A stretch of DNA of 64,000 nt from positions 19,832,261 through 19,896,260 of the forward strand of contig NC_086360.1 in assembly GCF_036324505.1 (NCBI RefSeq). Direction: 5' to 3'. Below the pieces are notes generated by a model. It did not search any database and had not been told where the DNA came from. It worked only from the letters and a program-made list of their open reading frames with translations. This stretch comes from Eleginops maclovinus (lineage: Eukaryota; Chordata; Actinopteri; Perciformes; Eleginopidae). The first letter of the stretch is position 1; every line of letters starts with the position of its first letter. A program made the translations under genes and the position numbers. Of the stretch, positions 50,098-60,205 are shown in pieces.

Positions 50098-51604
50098 ATG
50101 AAGCTAACGGCTCTTCTGCTGCTTCTCACTGGTAAGACACTTTGTACCACTCTTTAAAAATAAAGAGTAAATAGGTAAATAGGTCAGTGAAAATATCGTT
50201 ATCACTGTTTTATGTCTTTCTTTAAATTCTACTGGAAAACCTAAGAGCCTCTTCCCAAATATATCCAAATCAAGATTGTAACAAGAGTACAGGTAGACAG
50301 TAAAACACCACATTACAGAGACACTTTACGGTATTGCAGTGTCTGTAAATTGTGTTTCTACAAATGTAGTGTATTGTAGTTTTATAAAATGGAAAGCTGT
50401 GTATTTCAATTACACTGCACATGTAGCCCAACAACAGAAAAGAGTTGAACATGAGCTATAGATAGTAACTAATCATTCAGCACCTAATTTCTTGTAACAT
50501 TTTTTTTATAATCTTTGGGTATTTTGAAAAACACTATATAAATTAAATTATTATTATTATGCTCTGTATTGGATCTATGTGAAATGGCTTTGTTCTTATC
50601 AACAAAAATAGATACATTAAACATTTATGGATATTTGGTTCTCACATTTTATTAATTTTCTCAAAAAGGGAAAAAATATATGAATTTACGGTACAAAAAA
50701 GGTATGCGAGGCCTTTGTTTGGTGAATAAATGATATAAATAAAAAAATTCTGTATCACTGTAGTACATCTCTTCTAAAGATACTCATTTGTTCATCAAGT
50801 GATTTTATTTTTCTGTTTCTCGTGTCTCACAGCTTGTGTGGCCAGTGGTGCGCTGGTGCCCAGAGCCTTATGGCAGTTTGGGAATATGATCAGCTGCGCT
50901 CAGCCCGGCACGAGCCCTTTCAAGTACAACGAGTACGGCTGCTGGTGCGGCTTTGGGGGGAAGGGAACGCCTAAAGATGAAGTGGACCAGTAAGCAACCA
51001 GCTGTTTTTCCAATTGTTGTTTTCGACTCATCATTTTTAATTTAAATAGGTAATTTGAGTTAGGGTAAATGTGGTTTTCTTTTTTCCTTCTGTGTTCTCA
51101 GGTGCTGTAAAACTCATGACAACTGCTATAAATCCAGCAGACTGGCTCCTGGATGCACAGCTATTGCTGACCTTCCCTATGTTCTTGTTTATGATTTCAC
51201 CTGTTCAAATGAGGCGGTGACCTGCTCAGGTAAGAACACACTAAACAATGAACACATGATTAGTCCAAGGACGTTAAAATCATTGCCAACTGTTTCGATG
51301 AGACTATAATTGTAACGTTCAAATATGTGAAATAATGCCATGACAATGTTAAGAATAAGACGAAATAAATCAGGATTGTGTGTGGGGTATTAGACTTGTT
51401 AAAAGTACAGCGCTGACAGTATGCAAACTGAAGATGAGCAGCTATTTGTCAGTTTCATTACTTTTTTCTTTCTCCGCAGCGTCCAACAGCAAGTGCCAGG
51501 CTGTAGTGTGTGAGTGCGATCGGGTGGCGGCTCACTGCTTTGCTAAGAGTACGTACAACCCTGAGAACAAGAACCTGGATCCCAAAGTCCACTGTGTCAA
51601 CTGA
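50098..51604 (+). CDS. pla2g1b: Secreted phospholipase A2, group IB (pancreatic)
   Basis: Secreted Ca2+-dependent enzyme that hydrolyses the sn-2 ester of phospholipids, mainly in digestion (family knowledge). Four exons, 50098-50131, 50833-50989, 51102-51229 and 51480-51604, give 147 residues (human 148). A signal peptide ([17 protein letters not shown]) is followed by a short propeptide ending LVPR and the mature start [11 protein letters not shown]. The Ca2+ loop [13 protein letters not shown] and the catalytic CCKTHDNCY (His48/Asp49) are intact, as is the second Asp in [10 protein letters not shown]. The half-Cys pattern fits group IB. AATAAA at 51736-51741. The 3' end converges on prkab1 with little space between. 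Confidence 0.94.
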
Positions 51605-52016
51605 GTTATACAACACACAAACACACACACCCACGCAAGAAAACGTGTTTCTATTCAAATTTTAATTATTTTATAAGGCTTTACACACAATTTGGAGTAA
51701 AAGGAGCTTGATTTTGTATAAAAGCATCAGTATTAAATAAAACAATTCAAATGAGAGCCTCAACCCCTGCATGTCCTTGTGTCTGTTTGCACACATATGT
51801 AATAACAGAGGTTGCAGCTGTGCTTATCGCATTGTTAGCTTTTACATTTCTACAGTCACAGTTTTTTTAACAATTCCAGGTGACTTTAATTTGTAAAGCA
51901 ACAATTTCACTTCAGTTTTCGACTCATGCAGGAAGTGTTTGTTGTGTTTATCAACTAAAAATCTATTGAAATTATTTTTTATTGACATAAAAAAATATGT
52001 ATATATATTTTTAACA

Positions 52017-52019
<3 letters not shown>

Positions 52020-52063
<44 letters not shown>

Positions 52064-52090
52064 AAAAATAATAATATATATATATAAAAA
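52020..52090. repeat. (TA)n/(CA)n microsatellite in the prkab1 3' flank
   Basis: About 16 TA units followed by ACACACAC and further AT/TATA repeats. It sits within the presumed prkab1 3' UTR, between the stop at 52371 and the poly(A) signal (reverse strand) at 51978-51983. The minus frame of 84 codons across it is an artefact of the repeat. Confidence 0.8.
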
Positions 52091-52370
52091 AAACATCCAC
52101 CTGCTGCTCTAACATCTTTTGGCGTTTTTGGTTTGTAGCGATACTTTGGTCTTCATAAGAAAGGAAGCTTTAGGTTGTTATTACTAGATCATACATTAAC
52201 AAACATTAAGCAGCAAGTTAAAATTTAAAATATTAAGAGTACAGGAGGGTAAAAGTAGATTTAGCAAATGTCTTAAATCAATATCAGGAAGACATTTAAA
52301 AAAAAATAAAATTAAAAATCAAAGCAGCAGCTGCATTTCAAAATAAGAGTCTGGATCATGGCTCTGTGGG

Positions 52371-55300
52371 TTATATTGGCTTGTAAAGAAGAGTGGTCAC
52401 ATACTTCTTTTTGTATCGGTGCGTTGCACTGAGGACCATCACCCCATCCTAAGAGATAAGAAGAGTATTTAATTGGAAATTGTTGAATTGTATGATTATT
52501 GGCAATGAAAATGTGAGCTACAGCATAAACAGTTTGGATGATAATTTAAAAAATACAAATATTTTGCTCTACAACAGAAACTAAGGGAAATCCAATAGAT
52601 ATAAAGTGTTAGATTCAAATGAAGATGTTATACAATCACATATTAAAGTCTTTTTAAAATAAATACTCCCTTGTCATGTTAGTAGGGTTACATAATAATA
52701 TCAAAAAACATGTCACGGCAGGTTTTGTTACCTTGATGGAGAGGGCGTACAGGTGATTGAGCATCACGTGGTTCGGCTCTGGAAGCAGCGTTGGGTCACA
52801 CTGAGGAAGGTCACAATTCAGAAAGAGGAACGTTTTGATTTAAATCTCATACTATCGCTACAAGAGAGGAATGTGTTCTTCTTCATGAAACTTGTACTTA
52901 CAGAGATGCCTGTGTCCTTGTTGAGCAGAACCTGCAGCAGGTGGGGAGGTAAGATGGGAGGATGTTTGATCTTGTCTTCGGGCTTTATCACATATGCGTC
53001 CTGGAGGTAAGGCCCGGGAGGGGAACTGGACAAGTCTGTGGAAGAAGGAGCACACAAAACTATTTCAATACAATCTTAGCTCAAGAATAATATTGTATAA
53101 TCAATTGCCCTTGAACTTTATTTCCCTCACATTTGTCCATTTCAGTACAAAATGATTAAAGGGGCCCTATTATGGTTTTCCAGTCTCTGTGGTGTGTTGT
53201 ATCATTTTTAAAGTGATTCAAAAATACAAAGATGATTAAGGTAACGATAGTAATACCTTGCATCACTTTGTGTAGGCTCACTTATGAGAGCATTCTTTAA
53301 ATACAATGATTGACACATACATGTGTACATAACTTTTCTCAGGACAGCATAAACAATAGGAACAATGCAAGTCACAAACATGTGACATTTGAACCAATTA
53401 TTATCTAAAGCTTTTTCCTTTTTAATTTAATATACCTGCACTAGAAGTGTGCTATATAGAGCGGAGTACATTAGCTCTGACGAGGGCTATATGTGCCAGT
53501 ATACTAGCTTGTGCATATATTTTGCAACAAATAATCACGATCCCATTGATCAATATTGATGTTTTGACTCTTTATCTTACTTGGTTCACCAGATTTCAGT
53601 CTGCCATTAAAAGTACAATGTTTGCTTAGCAGTACAAATGAATTCTTCAAGGTAAGAAGAACACAATTTATTTGTTCTCTTATGGCCTACTTTCTATATT
53701 TAAAGCAGATTCAATCACTTTTGAATAGTATTTGACCAGTCTGAAAGTCGTAAATGAATTTATACCTGAGATATCTTCAGTGTCCTCTGAGTCGATCCTG
53801 AGGGCGTCAAAGACTTCAAAGTCAGTCGTCTTCACCTGGATGACATTATTCACTGTGCCAGTTTTAGATGTCGTCACGGCCTAAAAAAAAAGAGTGTAAA
53901 CAGAAATGTGATACAGGCATTTGAGATAGTGGAATAGGCATTTTTAAGTAAAATGGTTATATATATATTATGTAGGGCTGGGCAATATATTGACATTGTG
54001 ATAAAGGAAAAGCTTTCAGCTTAAGATTTTTGATATTGTAAGTGATTTTCTTTTCTGGTTTTGAAGGTGAAGTGATTTACCTCACTTTTCTAGCATATCT
54101 ATTATTAACGTTTTCCGGCTCAGTCATTTAATCCCATAACTGATGAATATTTATCAAAGATCTCATTGGACAAATATTTTGTAAAAGCCTCAATGGCCAA
54201 CTCTACAATATCGTCACAATACTCAGGTATTTGGTCAAAAATATTGTGATCTATGATTTTCTTCAAATCAAATAGCGCTCAAATAATGTATTATTATATA
54301 TTACACAAAAGGTGGGTTATTTTTAAAACCTCCACTCACCCCAGTAGGATCCAGGGTCCACTGCCCATCTACAGAGAACTTGTACTGGTGCTCTCCCTCC
54401 GGTAGATCCACAATAGCCACAAAGTTTTTCTGACTGCGTTTAAAAAGCAACCATGTGTTACATTTCCATCATAACAAACAAATCCAGGATTTACAAAGCC
54501 TGAGTCACACTACCTTTTATTGAGAGGGATCTTTGTGGCCCAGTTGTTAAAGGATCCCGACACAAAGACCTCCTTGGCGGCCCCCGTCCATCTGAAGACA
54601 GTGGGTCTGGCCTGCGTGGGACTCTTGCTGTCGCTCTCCAGGTCTTGCTGCCAGGCCAGAAACTCCTGTATTTCCTGTGGAGCCTGGACGGCATGATATC
54701 AATGGATTTCTGCCATGTTAACGAGAGCACTTGCAACATAACAACATGTCCTTTCTGAACAGAGCAAGCAGAAGAAGCATTTAAAAATGTTTATTTCTTG
54801 CAAACTTAATTGAAAGTGTAAACGCTGTGCAGATATAAAAGAGGTAGCAGGCAACCGAAATCTGCAGAACACACAGAGGTCCATTGTTATGGATCTTTGT
54901 AATTTATTTAAAAGGTTTATTAATACGATACCTTTGGAATATTATTTATTTTTGTAAATAGTTCACTTTACCCCTCTACAGTTATTTAACACCTTTAGCC
55001 ACTTTAATTTGGATAATAATGTGAAATATAATCAACGCTTGAATCACAATTTCTTTACACCTGGAGCAAAATTCACAATCTACCCTGCGGTATTCAAATT
55101 AATACAAACTAGCTGCACCATTACCAGCTTTCAATAAATATGACAAAACATATAATGCATTATTTTGGGATGGGCTGATCTGCATAATGAGTACTTTTGG
55201 TACATTAAGTTTATTTTGATGTGTTTTTACTTGAGTAACATGTTGAATGCAGGACTTTACCAACAGAGTATTCCCACTCTCTGGGGCTTTTACTTTTGCT

Positions 55301-55475
55301 GAAGTGCAAGATCTGAGTCATTCTTCTACCTCTGTACCTTTGTATCTTCTCTCTGGAACAGGTCTGTGTCCTCTGAGCTGTCCATCAGGAGGTTGGGACG
55401 GGCCTCCTTCCCTCCATGTTCCCTGTATGACCTCTCACCCTGACTCCCGGACCTGTCACTGCTGCTGTTCCCCAT
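52371..55475 (-). CDS. prkab1: AMP-activated protein kinase, beta-1 regulatory subunit
   Basis: Scaffold subunit of AMPK that joins the alpha catalytic and gamma nucleotide-sensing subunits and binds glycogen (family knowledge). Seven exons: 55475-55338, 54683-54514, 54433-54340, 53880-53766, 53035-52902, 52800-52732 and 52448-52371; 265 residues (human 270). MGNSSS gives the conserved N-myristoylation site. The carbohydrate-binding module runs from about residue 70 to 155: FRWTGAAKEVFVSGSFNNW, DLPEGEHQYKFSVDGQW and TGTVNNVIQVK, with its key Trp, Lys and Asn kept; the regulatory Ser before KNF (Ser108 in mammals) is also kept. The C-terminal alpha/gamma-binding part is nearly identical to human (PPILPPHLLQVLLNKDTGIS, ATHRYKKKYVTTLLYKPI). 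Intron 3-4 holds a dispersed repeat. In human, TMEM233 is the neighbour, matching the remnant at 57352-57504. Confidence 0.95.
53970..54270. repeat. Teleost 'GGGCTGGGCAATAT' dispersed repeat
   Basis: Begins 'tagggctgggcaatatattg' and ends 'aggtatttggtcaaaaatat'. It matches from memory a common teleost element in which 'atatcgatatcg' words degrade. A second, partial copy starts at about 59981 ('tagggctgcgcattacatca') in the msi1 3' region. No coding frame. Confidence 0.55.
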
Positions 55476-57351
55476 CCTGCTGGCATAAGACACTGAACAC
55501 ACACACAAAGTCAGCAGAGAAGGACCACTAGATGACCTAGTCAAATGACTACGGTACTTGAAACGAATGCTAGCCGCCTATTTGCTCTATTTATTTGTCA
55601 TAATCAGACAATGCAAATACTTACCTAAATATTAACACATGAGGTTTGATTGGAGGTAGTTTTATCAAACAGAGGTCTTTGGTGTCATTTGTTTCTAGTT
55701 GTAAAAGCGTCTTTTGTCGCCGTTTCCGTCTTTTAACTGCAGAAGTTTCCTCTAAAAGCATTCAGGCGGAGCTGCGTTCACGGTCCCGCAGACATAAAAG
55801 TCACTTAGGTTTTATTTGTGTTCTTCCTTTTTCTTTATGTCCTACCTTTATTTTTACTGCTAATCTCCTGAGGTCTGCTGCTCTTTGTCTGTTTTCGCCA
55901 TTTAGAAGAAAACCTTGCTGTGTGTGTGTGTGTGTGTGTGTGTGTCGTGTGTTTAATGAAGAAAACACACCTCTTCCGCCTCCTGCCCTCAGAGAGAGTT
56001 AAAGTTTAACCCGACAGTCGCCAAATACTTAGATATGAATTGAAACATGATTTCGCAAAACGTAATTTTAAGTCATAAAACAAGAGCAAACTTAACAGAA
56101 AGTAGTTGTTTTTTCGTTGGTTACAGACTTTCGAAAACAAAAAGATACGAAATGTCCGGCTGTGAGGAAGTAATCATAGCTGGTTTATTTCTGAAGAAAT
56201 CAAGAGAAACAACAGAAATCGGGGGCCACAGCTCCACAAAGGGTCACACTGTAAATAAATATTAAAAGGATAGAAGAAAACCATAACATATCCTTTACAA
56301 AATCAGATTTATGTTTTAAGATTCTCCATTAAGCTTTGCTTCTGTGTCTATTTGGATCATGTGACATCTTTAGGCCTCCAAAAAATGTATATCAAATACT
56401 TCACTTCCCTTTTTTGCAATGAAAAGGGGAATTAGTGCTACCATTAAAAGTGTTTTGGCTTATGGTTTTATGATTTATCAAGATTAATTGTTGTATGTAA
56501 TAGGCATGTAAAGCTGAAGTCAGCATAGCCTTTTGTCTGTTGCTCAGTAGGAGAGCGTCCTCCTGCCATATCACACTGATTTCTCAGAGGTGTTCTCAGG
56601 GCTATCCTGTTTCATGTGATTATAGAGCCTGCAACCGTGAACACTCATAATAAAGAGTCAGCAGTATTTCAATGTTAGAAAAGGTCATTATTTCCCTTTT
56701 GGATTGAAAATACAATACAATAAAATAAAATAAGGAAAATAAAGTAAACAAAACAAAATAAAATAAACAACAATGATAACATAAAATAATCTTTTGGGCC
56801 TGTAGGGTGAAAAAAAAAAAAAGGATAATCAAGATTATTTGGAATAAGACTGTTAAAAAACGCCTTCGTTGTCCATTAGGCATAAAACCGCATAGTAGCA
56901 TGTCAGTCCATGCATCCACATTTCCTCACTGCACCCTGCCTGTCCTATTATCTTTAATTCACATTGGTGGTGATGCCAATGTTTTTATCATTGGGACAAT
57001 CAATATGCTTCATCTTGTTACTCACATTGATGCAACAGCTGCTGTTGGCACTTGACTCAACACAACTGTGTCCTCCCCTTCAGCTTACAGGCTTGAGACA
57101 AAAAATGTAAATGTTTCGCTTCAATCTGAAGCTTAAAATATAAAGAATAGAGTTTAACACAACCAATATCTCAAAAGCATCTCATAAAAATGTGGATTTA
57201 AAATTAATGTAAGTCCCCAGTGCTGACCCATGCTCACAGGGGATACATGGCCATCACAGGTGACTTAATTTCTACTATCTACATCTCATTCATACTGTTC
57301 AACTGATCTTTATGCACTTTATACAGTATAAATCAGCATTGAATGACTCAC
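55476..57351. other. Intergenic region between prkab1 and the tmem233 remnant
   Basis: Starts with the prkab1 5' flank, including a (TG)n microsatellite at about 55919-55945. I searched both this stretch and the minus strand for the second tmem233 exon (expected motif GARRLGR plus a second hydrophobic helix) and did not see it. A run of A's lies at 56811-56822. Confidence 0.4.
55919..55945 (+). repeat. (TG)n microsatellite
   Basis: About thirteen TG units roughly 450 bases upstream of the prkab1 start codon. The 118-codon plus frame through it is not a gene. Confidence 0.85.
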
Positions 57352-57504
57352 TAGCACAGAGAAGAGCAGCACCACGATATTGATGGGCCATTCAGGGCAG
57401 AAACAGGTGAACATAGTGAGGTTCAGTTAGTTCCTCAGAGGTGGGATCTCCGGAGCCTCCCCGTATTTCACATGGTCTGCACTCCCATCCAGCAAGGACC
57501 TCAT
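57352..57504 (-). pseudogene. tmem233: tmem233-like first exon with an in-frame stop
   Basis: Read from ATG at 57504, this 51-codon exon gives MRSLLDGSADHVKYGEAPEI, then PPLRN, stop, LNLT, then MFTCFCPEWPINIVVLLFSV and L, followed by a good donor (gtgagt at 57351). The second half matches the CD225/dispanin segment of human TMEM233 ([20 protein letters not shown], then VALVFSIM). The TAA at 57427-57429 falls exactly on the Tyr of NYLWLT. The second exon, which should carry GARRLGR and another membrane helix, was not found in the 1.9 kb downstream. PRKAB1-TMEM233 adjacency is conserved in human, supporting the identity. Most likely a decayed copy; a base error or a distant second exon remain possible. 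TMEM233-type dispanins are small membrane proteins, recently linked to sodium-channel modulation. Confidence 0.65.
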
Positions 57505-58296
57505 GACCGGCCGGCGTCCCCCAGGACAGTGAGAGCAGAGAGGCGAGGCACGGGGTGAAGCACCAGGGGTGAGACACTGGGGGAGAGGAGGTGGAGGCAG
57601 TGGAGCAGTGATGATGGAAGAGCGAAATCAGCCTGCAAAGAGACTGAGGGACTCCTGCTGGTGCTTAGAAACAGTGTCAGGAAAAAGGGGAACAAATTAC
57701 AAATGGAAAAGAAAAAATCTAATGGGTTTTTTTATCGTAGAAAAAGATATGATTATGATTTTGTACAAATGCATATGGGCATCTTTGAAGTATATTCATT
57801 CATTTATTTAGTACACTTTTATAAATCACAATCGTCGCAAATACGTTTTTTAATAGAAAATGTAATTTAGGAAAAATTGTCAGTAATTTAGTAACAATAT
57901 TTTAAAATTTTAACATTAACTTTTTTCCACATATAAGTGAAACAAATATTTATAAATATATAAACAGTTCTTAGACATTATTTATAATTTAGCACAAATG
58001 TATGGTCATTTTTTAGAGAGAATATAAAGTGTATATAGATTTGAATACACATTCATAGTAATTTAGTACAGTTTTATGCTACATTTTTATCTCAAATAAT
58101 TTGTTAAGGTGGCCACACATCAGCTAATTCAAATGAGGATAAAACTAAAATCCTAAACCAAATTTTTGTTTTGTTAGCTTCACATGTGAAACGTATGTTC
58201 TTTTAGCCAAAACTGCATTTATGTTTATCCCTCCTTTAAGAGCAGCAAAGTTCAAAAAGGTCAAACAGTACGCAATAATGGAATGTTTTAAAATAA
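57505..58296. other. Intergenic region between tmem233 remnant and msi1 3' end
   Basis: A GC-rich stretch to about 57610 (5' flank of the tmem233 remnant) gives way to very AT-rich sequence. No gene supported. Confidence 0.4.
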
Positions 58297-60205
58297 TTTA
58301 TTAGGAATTTTAAAAAGTTTTTTTTTTCAAAGAAATAAACATGACAGGAAAAAGAAAATCAGAAAATGTTACAGTGTTGACAAGATTGTTATTTTTCAGT
58401 GAAAACAGCATCAAAGTTTGAACTACCATGGTAGCCCGCAGCAGTGTGAGCGAGTGTATCAAAATTAAACCTGGTACTTGGTAGATCGAGAGTGCTTTGT
58501 TCTTACGCTAACGTTTGAAGGTAAACACATTTATTGTGATCGGCCAGTGCAAAGTCCTAGTAGCTCTGAACATAATCGTTTTGGTCTAAAAAAAAAAGCT
58601 GTCACATTGCTACAGTCTGTGACATCCAGTGGATATGCAGTGATGGATTTGGGGCTAAACAACAGTTAATTAGACCCCCCCCTTTCCTGTTGGAAAAGCC
58701 ACCTCTAAAAGGTGCACCATCCACACTTGATGTTAATGTAATAATAAAAAAAAAGTCAGATTAAAATTTCACATTTGAAACTGAGGTACCATCCGCCCCA
58801 CTCAAACAGCACATGGCACATTGGAAACCAATGTGTATAAGACCATATGTCACGCAAACATCAACACAACCTGCAGAGCGGAGCAGTCATAACAGTGACC
58901 GCTCCTGCAAACTACTCCTTCATTTTCTTTCACAAACAATCATCACATATTGAAAATCACAGTTAAAACAGCAATATGACAAAGTAAGAAATCAGCATGT
59001 TTGAATTTCCTCTTCTGAAAGAGGAGCATTTTCACACGCATTTATCCCCAAAAGTAAAAGTGTTGCCACAGCCTCTCTCCTGCTGAACTCAAGGTGTTTT
59101 AACACAGATTAAATGACACATCCTTTACAAAATGCCCGGAGAGAAAGACAGTATGTGGCTGGTTTAACATTGACAAACATACTGACATGTTTTTGACCTT
59201 CATGTGAAACTATGATACGTAACAGTCAAGCTTTCCAACACATACGCTTTGATGAAAAAAGCAATCGTATTATCATTTTTCAAAAAACCTCCCACCTCCC
59301 ACATAACAAACATTAGCGGAGCCCCCCCCCAGAAACCAGAGTCATATTTACAATATTTTACAAAATTGTACAGCTCATTTTGGCCTATTCATGTAACTGC
59401 GACTAATGACATTTGACCATTATTAGTGTAACAAGTCTTTGTTAAAAACCTACCAAGATATACACTTTGTGACACATGTTCAAGAAATAGTATTAATCAC
59501 AAACGTTTTGTTAAAATTCAGTATGAACTACTGACCAATATACAGTTTTTCCAGTACCAATTACAGCTCCTGGAGATTTTTTTTTTCTCCTCTTATCTCA
59601 GAGAGATCAGGTTCAAATATAACCCAAAAAAAAACCAAAACAGGTAAAGAAACAACCATCACCACAACAACAACAACAAAAAACAGGTGAAACATAACAA
59701 CAGAAAAAAACAAGAAGACTAAAAATACAGCATCTGTATGTGTTGCTATTACATGAAGTGAGTTTTCACTCCTTTAATGAACATTTTTTTCTTTTCTTCC
59801 TCAGGAGGTGGAGTTTAGTGAGGGGTCAGCAGGGTGAGCAGGCTGACACCGGGGTGGAGGGTGGAGGTTCAGCTGCTCCACCCGACAGGGGGACAGAGAC
59901 AGCTCCAGAGCAGCTTAACTCCTACCAGCTCTTTGTCTCTAGCTCTAAACCGAATAAAAACACTCCACATTACTCCCAGGTAGGGCTGCGCATTACATCA
60001 TTATTACATCAATATCTTGATATGAGACCAGATAGGTCTCTGATAATATTGCATGCATTTCATTGTGTAAAACATCAACTTTTTGTCAGCATTCAAAGTT
60101 GATTTAACCCGATGAACCGCTTTTAAGTTTCTTTTAAGGGTAATGTCTTCATAAGAAATGTATAACTTCAATTGAAAAATAAAAAACAAGAGGATGACTC
60201 ACGTC
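58297..60205 (-). other. msi1: Presumed msi1 3' UTR
   Basis: About 1.9 kb follows the msi1 stop on the minus strand and ends near an AATAAA (reverse strand, tttatt at 58297-58302). A long 3' UTR is usual for MSI1. It contains a repeat copy beginning about 59981 and a GC-rich block at 59805-59979 (see findings). A donor-like 'gac|gtgagt' immediately after the stop codon could mark a 3' UTR intron. Confidence 0.45.

Noticed and set aside
51842..52096. Tyr/Ile-repeat minus-strand frame of 84 codons
   Set aside because: Translation of the (TA)n/(CA)n microsatellite in the prkab1 3' flank.
55646..56002. 118-codon plus-strand frame
   Set aside because: Contains the (TG)n microsatellite (CVCVCVCV) and lacks any domain; lies in the prkab1 5' flank.
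57501..57695. Leu/Ser-rich minus-strand frame of 64 codons and the overlapping 61-codon frame at 57392-57577
   Set aside because: Both overlap the tmem233-like exon in other frames; only the frame from 57504 shows homology.
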